Origin: Flavobacteriaceae bacterium PS02293
Lineage (GTDB): Bacteria > Bacteroidota > Bacteroidia > Flavobacteriales > Weeksellaceae
Length of the DNA stretch: 64,000 nucleotides
Direction of reading: 5' to 3'
NCBI GenBank assembly: GCA_029960045.1
Contig: JASCOV010000001.1
Location: 1 to 64,000 of the forward strand
Each line of letters opens with the position of its first letter. Positions within the stretch are counted from its first letter, which is position 1. Of this stretch, positions 7,601 to 16,527 are shown one piece after another. A model generated the notes under the pieces. It was not told where the DNA came from. It saw only the letters and a list, made by a program, of their open reading frames with translations, and did not search any database. Both the position numbers and the translations under genes were made by a program.

Positions 7601-8242
7601 ATGGCAACATTTAACAAAGGAATCCTCGGTGGGTTCTCAGGCAAAGTAGGAACTGTAGTTGGTGCCAACTGGCGCGGTAAAGACATTATGCGAAGTCGTC
7701 CAAAACCATCACAAAAAGATCCCACCGAGAAACAACTTTTACAACAGGCGAAGTTCAAACTGGCGGTCAGTTTTCTACAGCCACTAAAAATAATTCAGTC
7801 TCAGTATTTTGGGTCGGGTAGTGGGGTGAAATCCAGAGTGAATATCGCAACTTCCTATACCATCAATGAGGCGATGCAAGTGGTAGCAGGTATTCCGGAA
7901 CTGGTCTACAACAAGGTGCTGATTACAAAAGGCGAACTGACAGGATTCCAAAATGCCATACTTGCTACACAGACAGGTGGTGTTCTGGATCTGGAATGGG
8001 AAGACAATAGTTCGCAGGGCAACGCTTCGTCTTCAGATCAGGTCAGTCTGGTCTCCTATTGTAAGGAGCTGAATGATTTTCAAATTTTTGAAGGTATTGT
8101 AATGCGTTCCGACCTGATGGCGAGTGTCACGCTTCCAAATTTTTGCATTGGAAAATCGGTGGAGGTTTGGGCATTTCTCAACAATGAAAAGCAGACCTTT
8201 GCGAGTAACAGTTTTTATCTGGGTGAGCATACGGTGCTTTAG
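7601..8242 (+). CDS. DUF6266 family protein
   Basis: 213 residues beginning MATFNKGILGGFSGKVGTVVG, then ANWRGKDIMRSRPKPS. This N-terminal Gly-rich signature is the hallmark of the DUF6266 family known from Bacteroidetes. The rest is predicted to be beta-rich and there is no signal peptide. I know of no established function; the family often occurs in accessory regions. The gene is transcribed alone, with a strong terminator directly downstream, and is preceded by the decamer array and the structured segment. Its base composition is slightly less AT-rich than that of cas9. Confidence 0.8.
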   Translation: MATFNKGILGGFSGKVGTVVGANWRGKDIMRSRPKPSQKDPTEKQLLQQAKFKLAVSFLQPLKIIQSQYFGSGSGVKSRVNIATSYTINEAMQVVAGIPELVYNKVLITKGELTGFQNAILATQTGGVLDLEWEDNSSQGNASSSDQVSLVSYCKELNDFQIFEGIVMRSDLMASVTLPNFCIGKSVEVWAFLNNEKQTFASNSFYLGEHTVL

Positions 8243-8249
8243 AATGAAG

Positions 8250-8277
8250 AATCCACTTGAGAGAGTGGATTTTTTTT
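8250..8277 (+). terminator. Intrinsic terminator of the DUF6266 gene
   Basis: An 8-bp stem AATCCACT/AGTGGATT with a 6-nt loop is followed by seven or more T residues, 8 bp after the DUF6266 stop codon. Confidence 0.88.
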
Positions 8278-8293
8278 GTTCTATTAAGTGAAT

Positions 8294-8364
8294 GAAAAAA
8301 GGCGAGTTGCCCCGCCTTGAATGTTTTCACAACGGAATAATCCTTATTGTGAATTGCTTTCGGA
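8294..8364 (-). ncRNA. tracrRNA of the type II-C system
   Basis: Reading the minus strand from 8361, GAAAGCAATTCACAAT is complementary over 15 of 16 positions to the first 16 nt of the crRNA-sense repeat. AAGGATTATTCCGTTGTG follows, which matches the nexus region of known tracrRNAs (compare AAGGCTAGTCCG in the S. pyogenes molecule). It ends in a G/C hairpin, AAGGCG...CGCCTT (8318-8301), and a T-run at 8300-8295. The gene lies in the cas9 upstream region on the opposite strand, a usual position. Predicted length is about 70 nt if transcription starts at the box at 8367-8374. Confidence 0.88.
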
Positions 8365-8366
8365 TA

Positions 8367-8374
8367 CAAATGTA
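8367..8374 (-). promoter_or_regulatory. Candidate -7 box of the tracrRNA
   Basis: The minus strand reads TACATTTG, a match to the Bacteroidetes -7 consensus TAnnTTTG. Transcription starting 5-8 nt downstream would begin almost exactly at the lower anti-repeat. No clear TTG -33 element is seen about 20 nt upstream, so the promoter is only partly supported. Confidence 0.5.
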
Positions 8375-8465
8375 AATATTAATTATTTAATCGCTTTACG
8401 GTTTTCCGTATTTATATGAAATAATTTCTGTTTAATTTTAGGAATTTCAAATAAACTTGATAGCT

Positions 8466-11400
8466 ATGTTAAAAAATATACTTGGATTGGACTTGGGAAC
8501 CAACTCAATTGGTTGGGCATTGGTCAATCAGGATTTCGATAAAAAAGAAGGGAAGATTGTTGGGATGGGAAGTAGGATAATTCCAATGTCTCAGGATATT
8601 CTTGGAGAATTTGGGAAGGGAAATTCTGTTTCTCAAACAGCTTCACGTACAGGCTATAGAGGTGTAAGACGATTGCGTGAAAGATTTTTGCTAAGAAGAG
8701 AACGACTTCATCGGGTTTTGAACCTTTTGCTATTCTTACCACCTCATTATGCTTCTCAGATAGATTTTGAAAAGAGGTTTGGCAAATTCAAAGAAAAAAC
8801 TGAACCAAAATTGGTATATGATGTCAATGAATTTATTTTTAAGAATTCATTTGAAGAGATGCTTTCTGATTTTAAGAAACATCAGCCTCAACTTTTGGAG
8901 AATGATAAAAAAGTCCCTTATGACTGGACAATATACTATCTGCGTAATAAAGCATTAACTCAAAAAATAGAGAAGGAGGAATTAGCTTGGATTCTTTTAA
9001 ACTTTAATCAGAAACGTGGCTATTACCAATTGCGTGGTGAGGATTTTGAAGAAGAAAAGGAGAAAACTTTTGTAAGATTAAAAGTTGAAAAAATAATCGA
9101 TTCCGGAGAGAAAATAAAAGGAAAAATTCTTTACGATGTTTATTTTGAGAATGGCTGGAAATACGATAAACAAGTTGTAAAAACTGAAGATTGGACTGAG
9201 CGTGTAAAAGAATTTATTGTAACTGAGTCTTTTTTGAAAAATGGCGATATTAAAAGAACTTTCAAAGCTGTTGATTCTGAAAAAGATTGGATTGCTATTA
9301 AGACTAAAACCGAACAAGAAATAGATAATTCGGACAAAACAGTCGGAACTTATATTTATAATGCACTTCTTCAAAATCCAAAACAGAAAATCAATGGAAA
9401 ATTGGTTAGAACTATCGAGAGAAAATTTTACAAAGAAGAACTTAAAAAGATTTTAGAAACCCAAAAATCATTTCATTCAGAGTTGCAAAATGATGATTTG
9501 TACAATGATTGCGTTAGGGAATTATATAGAAATAACGAAGCGCATCAATTGACTTTGGGCAAAAAAGAATTTGTCCATCTTTTTATGGATGACATTATTT
9601 TTTATCAAAGACCTTTGAGAAGTCAGAAATTCTCTATTTCTAATTGTACATTGGAATTCAGAAAATACAAAGATGAAAATGGAATAGTGCATACTCAATA
9701 TTTAAAAGCGATTCCAAAATCTAATCCATACTATCAGGAATTTCGCATTTGGCAATGGATTTTTAATCTTAATATTTATAGGAAAGATGATGATTCTAAT
9801 GTTACAAAAGAGTTTTTAAATACCACTGAAGATTTTGAAAATCTGTTTGAATATTTAAATAATAGAAAAGAAGTTGAGCAAAAATCGTTGTTAAAACACT
9901 TTAAGCTAAATGAAAAAACGCATCGCTGGAATTATGTAGAGAACAAACCTTATCCTTGTAACGAAACCAAAACAATGATTTCATCAAGATTAAATAAAGT
10001 CGAAAATGTTTCTGCTGATTTCTTCACTAGAGAAATTGAGCAAAAGATTTGGCACATCATCTACTCTGTAAATGATAAAACTGAATACGAAAAAGCATTA
10101 AAGTCGTTTGCTGGGAAAAATAATTTGGATGAAAATTCTTTCTTCGAAGCTTTCAAAAAGTTCCCGCCATTCAAAAGTGAATACGGTTCTTTTTCGGAGA
10201 AAGCGATTAAGAAGTTGTTGCCTTTGATGCGATTGGGGAAATATTGGAATTATGATAATATTAGTGAACATTCAAAAGACAGAATTCAGAAAATCATTAC
10301 AGGAGAATTCGACGAAAATATTAAAGATAAAGTAAGAGAAAAAGCCATTAATCTTACGACTGAAAGTCATTTCCAAGGTTTACAGTTGTGGTTGGCTCAA
10401 TATATCGTTTATGGCAGACATTCTGAAGCTTCGTTGATTGGAAAATGGAATTCTGCAGATGATTTGGAAAAATTCTTAAAAGAGTTTAAACAACATTCAC
10501 TTCGTAATCCGATTGTAGAACAAGTCATTACGGAAACGCTTCGTGTAGTTAAGGACATTTGGATAAAATATGGAAACGGAGCGAAAGATTTCTTCAATGA
10601 AATTCATATCGAGCTAGGTCGAGAAATGAAAAATACAGCAGATGACCGTAAGCAAATTACCAATATGGTCACTGAAAATGAAAACACGAATCTCCGTATC
10701 AAATCTTTGCTGGCTGAAATGATGAATGATAATGCGGTAGAAAATGTTCGTCCTTATTCTCCAATGCAACAAGAGATTTTAAAAATCTATGAGGATGGCA
10801 TTCTGAAATCTGATATAGAAATTGAGGATGATATTCTGAAAATTAGCAAAACCGCACAACCTTCATCATCTGATTTAAAAAGATATAAACTTTGGCTGGA
10901 ACAGAGATATAAATCGCCTTACACAGGGCAGATTATTCCTTTGAATAAACTCTTTACACCGGAATATGAAATTGAACACATTATTCCACAAAGTCGATTT
11001 TTTGATGATAGTTTTAGTAATAAGGTAATTTGTGAATCGGCAGTTAATAAACTGAAAGATAATTACATTGGTTTAGGTTTTATCAAACAATTTCACGGTT
11101 ACAAAGTATCAGACAAAATCAAAATCTTTGAAGTAGAAGAATATGAAGATTTTGTAAAAAAGCATTATGCAAATAACCGAGGAAAAAGAAATAAACTTCT
11201 TTTGGAAGAAATACCTGAAAAGATGATTGAACGCCAGTTGAACGATACGCGTTATATCAGCAAGTATATTTCAGGTGTTCTTTCCAATATTGTTAGAGTT
11301 GATGAAGAGCAAGCTAAAAAAATAATTGGAGATGCTGAAATTTCAGTAAAGAAAGAGACAGATACAGAAGAGGTAAATAAAATTAGAAAAAGAGCTAAAT

Positions 11401-12881
11401 CTGAAGCTACAGATGATGGTGTGAATTCTAAAAATATCGTCCCCGCAAACGGAAAAATTACAACCCAATTAAAGCAAGATTGGGGACTTAATGATGTTTG
11501 GAATGAATTAATTCTGCCACGTTTTGAAAGAATGAATCAATTGACTAATTCAACTGATTTTACAGCTTGGAATGAAAATCATCAGAAATTTTTACCAACC
11601 GTTCCAATTGAGTTTTCCAAAGGATTTTCTAAGAAAAGAATAGACCATCGTCATCACGCATTGGATGCTTTGGTAATTGCTTGTGCTACAAAAGACCACG
11701 TGAATTTACTTAATAATCAATCCGCCAAATCGGACACAAAACGTTACGATTTGAAGAAGAAACTGATGAAGTTTGAGAAAGCGGTTTACAATCATCCACA
11801 AACTGGTGATAGAATAGAAAGAGAAGTTCCAAAAGAATTCTTAAAACCTTGGGATAATTTCACTGTAGAAGCAAAAAATAGTTTAGAAACAATTATTGTA
11901 AGTTTTAAACAAAACCTTCGTGTCACCAACAAAGCTACTAACCATTATGAAAAGTGGGTTGAGAAAGATGGTGTGAAAATTAAAGAAAGAGTTGAGCAGA
12001 CTGGAACAAATTGGGCGATTAGAAAGCCGATGCATAAAGAGTTTGTTTATGCTAAAGTAGATTTACCTTGGGTAAAGGTTGGGAAGAAAGATATATTAAC
12101 TGCAATTAGAAAATCATTAGATACAAGTTTCGATGAGAAAAAAATTAAAAGTTCAGTAACAGATACTGGTATTCAAAAAATACTGTTGGCTCACTTAGAA
12201 AAATATAAAGGTTTTAAAGATGAGATGGGAAAAGATATTTCTCCAGAAATATTAGCATTTACGCCAGAGGCTATTGAAGAAATGAATGAAAATATTATTA
12301 ATTTAAACAATGGTGTTTTTCATCAACCTATTCTCAAGGTAAGGGTCTTTGAGAAAGGTACAGGAAGATTCATTGTTGGGCAAAGTGGTAATAAAAAAAA
12401 TAAATATGTAGAAGCAGCTAAAGGAACTAATTTATTTTTTGCTGTTTATGAAGATGAGAACGGAAAAAGGAGTTACGAAACGATTCCTCTAAATGTTGTA
12501 ATAGAAAGACAGAAACAGAGCTTAAATTCTGTACCAGACAAAAATGAAAAAGGAGGTAAACTATTATTTGAATTATCTCCTAACGATTTAGTATATGTCC
12601 CAGAAGAAGATGAACTAATTAATGGTAATCTTAATTTGAACAACCTAAATGACGAACAAATTAAAAGGATATATAAAGTTGAAAAAACTTCAGGGGTAGA
12701 ATGTTATTTCATTCGTCAAGATATTGCATATCTGATAAAGCAATATGACGCAAAAACAAAAATAGGAGAATTGGAAAGTCAGAATAAACTTCAAGTTACA
12801 ATGACAGAAGATAGAATGAAAATAGCTGATGTTTGTATTAAGATTCAAGTTAGTAGACTAGGGATTATCAATAAAATATAG
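8466..12881 (+). CDS. cas9: CRISPR-associated endonuclease Cas9, type II-C
   Basis: 1471 residues from the ATG at 8466 (a TTG three codons earlier is open but unlikely). RuvC-I is ILGLDLGTNSIGWAL with catalytic D9. The Arg-rich bridge helix follows (YRGVRRLRERFLLRRERLHR, near 60-80). RuvC-II is NEIHIELGREM with E716. HNH is EYEIEHIIPQSRFFDDS with catalytic H838 and a downstream Asn cluster. RuvC-III is HHALDA with D1067. All active-site residues are present. It is guided by crRNA and tracrRNA to cleave double-stranded DNA. The length is at the upper end for the family but typical of Bacteroidetes II-C proteins. cas1 starts 4 nt downstream and no csn2 or cas4 is present, which supports subtype II-C. 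Confidence 0.98.
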   Translation: MLKNILGLDLGTNSIGWALVNQDFDKKEGKIVGMGSRIIPMSQDILGEFGKGNSVSQTASRTGYRGVRRLRERFLLRRERLHRVLNLLLFLPPHYASQIDFEKRFGKFKEKTEPKLVYDVNEFIFKNSFEEMLSDFKKHQPQLLENDKKVPYDWTIYYLRNKALTQKIEKEELAWILLNFNQKRGYYQLRGEDFEEEKEKTFVRLKVEKIIDSGEKIKGKILYDVYFENGWKYDKQVVKTEDWTERVKEFIVTESFLKNGDIKRTFKAVDSEKDWIAIKTKTEQEIDNSDKTVGTYIYNALLQNPKQKINGKLVRTIERKFYKEELKKILETQKSFHSELQNDDLYNDCVRELYRNNEAHQLTLGKKEFVHLFMDDIIFYQRPLRSQKFSISNCTLEFRKYKDENGIVHTQYLKAIPKSNPYYQEFRIWQWIFNLNIYRKDDDSNVTKEFLNTTEDFENLFEYLNNRKEVEQKSLLKHFKLNEKTHRWNYVENKPYPCNETKTMISSRLNKVENVSADFFTREIEQKIWHIIYSVNDKTEYEKALKSFAGKNNLDENSFFEAFKKFPPFKSEYGSFSEKAIKKLLPLMRLGKYWNYDNISEHSKDRIQKIITGEFDENIKDKVREKAINLTTESHFQGLQLWLAQYIVYGRHSEASLIGKWNSADDLEKFLKEFKQHSLRNPIVEQVITETLRVVKDIWIKYGNGAKDFFNEIHIELGREMKNTADDRKQITNMVTENENTNLRIKSLLAEMMNDNAVENVRPYSPMQQEILKIYEDGILKSDIEIEDDILKISKTAQPSSSDLKRYKLWLEQRYKSPYTGQIIPLNKLFTPEYEIEHIIPQSRFFDDSFSNKVICESAVNKLKDNYIGLGFIKQFHGYKVSDKIKIFEVEEYEDFVKKHYANNRGKRNKLLLEEIPEKMIERQLNDTRYISKYISGVLSNIVRVDEEQAKKIIGDAEISVKKETDTEEVNKIRKRAKSEATDDGVNSKNIVPANGKITTQLKQDWGLNDVWNELILPRFERMNQLTNSTDFTAWNENHQKFLPTVPIEFSKGFSKKRIDHRHHALDALVIACATKDHVNLLNNQSAKSDTKRYDLKKKLMKFEKAVYNHPQTGDRIEREVPKEFLKPWDNFTVEAKNSLETIIVSFKQNLRVTNKATNHYEKWVEKDGVKIKERVEQTGTNWAIRKPMHKEFVYAKVDLPWVKVGKKDILTAIRKSLDTSFDEKKIKSSVTDTGIQKILLAHLEKYKGFKDEMGKDISPEILAFTPEAIEEMNENIINLNNGVFHQPILKVRVFEKGTGRFIVGQSGNKKNKYVEAAKGTNLFFAVYEDENGKRSYETIPLNVVIERQKQSLNSVPDKNEKGGKLLFELSPNDLVYVPEEDELINGNLNLNNLNDEQIKRIYKVEKTSGVECYFIRQDIAYLIKQYDAKTKIGELESQNKLQVTMTEDRMKIADVCIKIQVSRLGIINKI

Positions 12882-12885
12882 TCCA

Positions 12886-13779
12886 ATGATAACCCGCTCC
12901 ATCTACATCGGAAATCCTGCTTACCTCAAGCTCAAAGATGAGCAAATGTACATTATGGAACCTTCCTCCAATGAGATGAAAGGGAAAGTTCCAGTGGAAG
13001 ATTTGGGATTGCTGATGTTGGACCATTTTCAGATTACTATTTCCCATCAGCTCATTCAGAAAATGATGGGAAATAATGTTGTTGTGGTCAGTTGTGACAG
13101 TCATCATTTGCCACACGGCATTATGTTGCCACTGTATGGACATACTGAACATTCTGACCGTGTAAAAGACCAATTGGAAGCGAGTGAGCCTCTCAAAAAA
13201 CAACTCTGGAAACAAACCATAGAATGTAAAATTGAGAATCAAAAAGAGGTCTTGGTAAAATTAGGAAATTACTATGAGCCGATGCTGGAGTATCACAAGA
13301 ATGTGAAATCGGGCGATATCACTAATATGGAAGGTATTGCGGCACAGCATTATTGGAGATATCTTATCAGTTTGGATTTCCTTAGAGGGCGGTTTGGAGA
13401 TTCGCCCAATCAGTTTTTCAACTTCGGGTATGCGGTACTCAGAAGTATTGTGGCGAGAGCAATTGTAGAAACAGGTTTGCTTCCAGTACTTGGTGTTTTC
13501 CATAAAAATAAATATAATCCTTATTGTCTTGCAGATGATTTGATGGAGCCATACCGTCCGTTTGTAGATTTGCTGGTAATGGATTGGTTGACAAAGAATC
13601 CAAATGTTGAAGAACTGACAAAAGAATTCAAAGCCCACATTTTGCAAATCGCAACCAAGGATGTTTTGATAGACGGTAAAACAAGACCATTGTTGGTGGC
13701 GGTAAAAACAACTGCTACTTCGCTTTACAAATGCTACACAGGGGAAAAACGACTGATTTCTTATCCTGAGTTTACATAA
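12886..13779 (+). CDS. cas1: CRISPR-associated integrase Cas1
   Basis: 297 residues, the normal size for type II Cas1. The metal-site residues are E149 (NMEGIAAQHYWRYL), H206 (LGVFHKNKYNPYCLADDL) and the Asp pair at 217-218, followed by the EPYRP motif. With Cas2 it integrates new spacers at the leader-proximal repeat. It starts 4 nt after cas9 and is presumably co-transcribed with it. Confidence 0.97.
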   Translation: MITRSIYIGNPAYLKLKDEQMYIMEPSSNEMKGKVPVEDLGLLMLDHFQITISHQLIQKMMGNNVVVVSCDSHHLPHGIMLPLYGHTEHSDRVKDQLEASEPLKKQLWKQTIECKIENQKEVLVKLGNYYEPMLEYHKNVKSGDITNMEGIAAQHYWRYLISLDFLRGRFGDSPNQFFNFGYAVLRSIVARAIVETGLLPVLGVFHKNKYNPYCLADDLMEPYRPFVDLLVMDWLTKNPNVEELTKEFKAHILQIATKDVLIDGKTRPLLVAVKTTATSLYKCYTGEKRLISYPEFT

Positions 13780-13812
13780 TTCCGAATTCTATATTCAAAT
13801 TTTAGAATTTAG

Positions 13813-14169
<357 letters not shown>

Positions 14170-14187
14170 TTTTCAAATCCTAAATAA

Positions 14188-14216
14188 ACAAAAAACCCAC
14201 TGAAATTCAGTGGGTT
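14188..14216. terminator. Terminator between the convergent cas operon and CRISPR array
   Basis: The stem is AACCCACTG/CAGTGGGTT (14194-14216), and the A-run on its left gives a clean T6 tail on the minus strand. The plus strand has only AACTTTT after the stem. It therefore fits best as the end of the minus-strand array transcripts and can also stop the cas operon. Confidence 0.8.
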
Positions 14217-14226
14217 AACTTTTGAG

Positions 14227-14503
14227 GTTGTGTTGTATCCCAAAGATACTCAAAAATGAAAGCAATTCACAACAGGGTTTAAAATTGTTTTTACTATTTA
14301 AGTGTTGTGTTGTATCCCAAAGATACTCAAAAATGAAAGCAATTCACAACATCTTTCGTCAGACTATCATATAAATCTTGGTTGTGTTGTATCCCAAAGA
14401 TACTCAAAAATGAAAGCAATTCACAACTTTCCTAACTGAAAACAAAACCAATCAAATGTGATATTATATCTAAAGGTACTTAAAAATTAAAGTGATTAAC
14501 AAT
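14227..14503 (-). CRISPR. Type II-C CRISPR array, 4 repeats and 3 spacers
   Basis: Three identical 47-nt repeats lie at 14227-14273, 14304-14350 and 14381-14427, with GTTGTG/CACAAC palindromic ends. A degenerate 46-nt fourth repeat is at 14458-14503. The spacers at 14274-14303, 14351-14380 and 14428-14457 are each exactly 30 nt. Complementarity to the tracrRNA fixes the crRNA sense on the minus strand, with each spacer followed by a repeat starting GTTGTGAATTGCTTTC. The degenerate end is distal to cas2, so new spacers are probably added at the cas2 side. Spacer targets cannot be determined here. Confidence 0.97.
14241..14402 (-). promoter_or_regulatory. Candidate promoters embedded in each CRISPR repeat
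   Basis: On the minus strand each intact repeat contains TATCTTTG (14241-14248, 14318-14325, 14395-14402), a full match to TAnnTTTG, with a TTG 21 nt upstream inside the same repeat. Starts 5-8 nt downstream would lie within the last 10 nt of the repeat, just before the next spacer. The degenerate repeat has TACCTTTA at the same place, one base off. Repeat-internal promoters are known in the II-C system of Neisseria; here this is an inference from sequence. Confidence 0.5.
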
Positions 14504-14511
14504 CCTTCGCT

Positions 14512-15426
14512 TTAGTGTTTGCGTAAGTATATCACCACAGGAAAGTGATCACTCCACCCACCCATATACCGAGATCCCGAATAAGTCCTCATCGGATAAA
14601 TACCATTTTTGCGGTCTTTATTTCGCAGCCGTGGACTATTAAAGATTTCAGAAGAAATAGTTTGGAAATTAAATTGTTCTATGAGCAAATCTTCGGTAAA
14701 TAAAATCTGATCAAAGCCAACACCTTTCTTACCGTGGTAAGTAGAAAATTCATTGTTTAGGTACAAAGCTTCAAATGGATTACTAAGCATCTTATTGCCA
14801 TTCCTCTCAAAAAGTAATTGCTGTAATTCTTCAGCATCCGGATTTTCATTGAAGTCACCCATCACAATGATTGGTTCTCCTTTCTTAAACAATTCACAGA
14901 TAGTTTCGTGTAACTTCTGGATGATATAATTCCGTTGGTCTTTTTTGATGTCACGGTCTCTCTTGGATGGCAGATGACAAACAAGAATGTGGATCTTCTT
15001 TTCCTCAAACAAGAGTTCAGCGTGGAGAATATCACGGGTACCAAATTCTAAACTCTCGTCCAGCTGAAACTGTAAAGTTGTGAAAGCTATCAAAGAATAT
15101 TTCGCTTTATCAAAAAGTAAAGCTACACTCAGTCCTCTGGAATCATTAGATGGTTGATAGACAATTTCGTAATTGTGAACAGGAGAATTTTCACTGATCA
15201 AATCCTCCAAAACAGATTTCGCACCAATCTCGGCCAAACCAATCAAAGACGGCAGCTGCCCGCAATCTTCTCCAATAAACAGAAAAACATTACTGAGTTT
15301 TCGGATTTTCAGATTGTACTTATAACTGTCCCAATTGCGAAATCCGGAGCTTTTTACGTCATCGTCCTCATTATCCGGTGGAAAAAGATTCTCGACGTTA
15401 TAGAACATCATTATTTCTGAATTCAT
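14512..15426 (-). CDS. Endonuclease/exonuclease/phosphatase (EEP) family protein
   Basis: 304 residues from the ATG at 15426; a TTG start four codons earlier would overlap corA. EEP motifs in order are FYNVENLF, GLAEIG, HILVCHLPSKRD, VMGDFNENPD and SDHFPVVIY, supplying the expected Asn, Glu, Asp, Asn and His active-site residues. No signal peptide, so a cytoplasmic metal-dependent phosphoesterase with unknown substrate. It starts 5 nt after the corA stop and is likely co-transcribed with it. Its stop lies 9 nt past the last CRISPR repeat. Confidence 0.88.
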   Translation of the reverse strand: MNSEIMMFYNVENLFPPDNEDDDVKSSGFRNWDSYKYNLKIRKLSNVFLFIGEDCGQLPSLIGLAEIGAKSVLEDLISENSPVHNYEIVYQPSNDSRGLSVALLFDKAKYSLIAFTTLQFQLDESLEFGTRDILHAELLFEEKKIHILVCHLPSKRDRDIKKDQRNYIIQKLHETICELFKKGEPIIVMGDFNENPDAEELQQLLFERNGNKMLSNPFEALYLNNEFSTYHGKKGVGFDQILFTEDLLIEQFNFQTISSEIFNSPRLRNKDRKNGIYPMRTYSGSRYMGGWSDHFPVVIYLRKH

Positions 15427-15431
15427 AGATG

Positions 15432-16334
15432 TTACCAACGCTTTCTGCGCATATAGATAAATGTAACAGCCACAATGGTCAGCATCAGTCCAATGGTAAA
15501 GAAATAACCGTTCTTATGATGCAGTTCCGGCATATTGTCGAAGTTCATCCCGTAAATTCCGGCAATAAAAGTGATCGGCAAAAAGTACACAGAATAGATC
15601 GCCAAAAGCTTCATTACCTGATTGGCTTTCTGGTCAGACAACGCCAAAAACATAGAGATTAAGTTGGTTGTTTGGACATTCAGATGGTCAAAATCTGCAA
15701 TCACATCTTTTTGTTTATCAATAAGATCCATTACCTGCACATCTTCCAAATCCAAAGTTTTAAATTTGGAAATCCAATCCCCGGACATATTCAGGATTCT
15801 GGTATTGAGTCCGGATTTTCTTTTCAATTTATAAAGTCTTCGGATTTGGACAGAATCGTTGGTGTTTTTTAGGAATATTTCGTTTTCCATTACGTCCATC
15901 ACTTCCAATAGACTCGCACTTTCATCATCAAAGCTCTTCATAATCTTCAATGCCAGTCTCAAAGCCAACTCGTCTCTTTTAACCGCATCGATGTCTTCTT
16001 TGTCCAATTCGGAACACAATTCATTGATGCTCTTGCTTTTGGTTCTATGGGTTGTGATGATGAGGTTTGGAAGCAGAAAAATACCTAGTTTACTGCTGAT
16101 ATCGCTGATGGTATTTAGCGTTCGCCTTTCCAGATCAGTAGCTTCTCGGGTCAGAAAGAACTTTACATCGCCCACTTCTTCATATTTCGGAAGGTGGTTT
16201 GGGTCTATCGTATCCTCCAAAAGCAGGTAATTGATGTGATAACGCTGATGCAAAAACTGCAGATCTTCCTCTGTCGGTGCAGTGATATCGATCCATTCCC
16301 AGTGCTTTGATTTATATTTCTGTTCTATAGGCAT
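15432..16334 (-). CDS. corA: CorA-family divalent cation transporter
   Basis: 300 residues. A soluble N-terminal domain (WIDITAPTEEDLQFL) and a long coiled helix are followed by two C-terminal transmembrane helices with the pore signature YGMNFDNMPEL, then YFFTIGLMLTIVAVTFIYM and a basic tail. The GMN motif is diagnostic of CorA channels that carry Mg2+ or Co2+ across the inner membrane. Likely forms an operon with the downstream EEP gene. Confidence 0.93.
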   Translation of the reverse strand: MPIEQKYKSKHWEWIDITAPTEEDLQFLHQRYHINYLLLEDTIDPNHLPKYEEVGDVKFFLTREATDLERRTLNTISDISSKLGIFLLPNLIITTHRTKSKSINELCSELDKEDIDAVKRDELALRLALKIMKSFDDESASLLEVMDVMENEIFLKNTNDSVQIRRLYKLKRKSGLNTRILNMSGDWISKFKTLDLEDVQVMDLIDKQKDVIADFDHLNVQTTNLISMFLALSDQKANQVMKLLAIYSVYFLPITFIAGIYGMNFDNMPELHHKNGYFFTIGLMLTIVAVTFIYMRRKRW

Positions 16335-16527
16335 AGCACAAAACTAAATAAAATAACAATTACTTAATGAAAATCAATGATTCAAATTATTTGGGCAGCT
16401 TTATCCGTCTTCCACTCCCAATCTTTTTTGCAGAAGATTTCAGTCTAAATTGAACCTAAAGGTCACGCAAAAAAGGATTTCCGTTCAAGCCGGGCTGCAG
16501 ATTCAGTGTGAAACAACATTTAACAAA

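Noticed and set aside
8178..8369. Minus-strand 63-codon frame
   Set aside because: It overlaps the tracrRNA, the terminator and the DUF6266 3' end; RNA features explain the sequence better.
8346..8456. A tracrRNA on the plus strand starting at the anti-repeat
   Set aside because: The plus-strand downstream sequence lacks a nexus and terminator, while the minus strand has both in the right order.
16450..16500. GC-richer patch containing AAAGGATTTCCGTTCAAGCC before fabH
   Set aside because: It looks like part of a dispersed repeat, but there is no second copy or structure in the window to support it.
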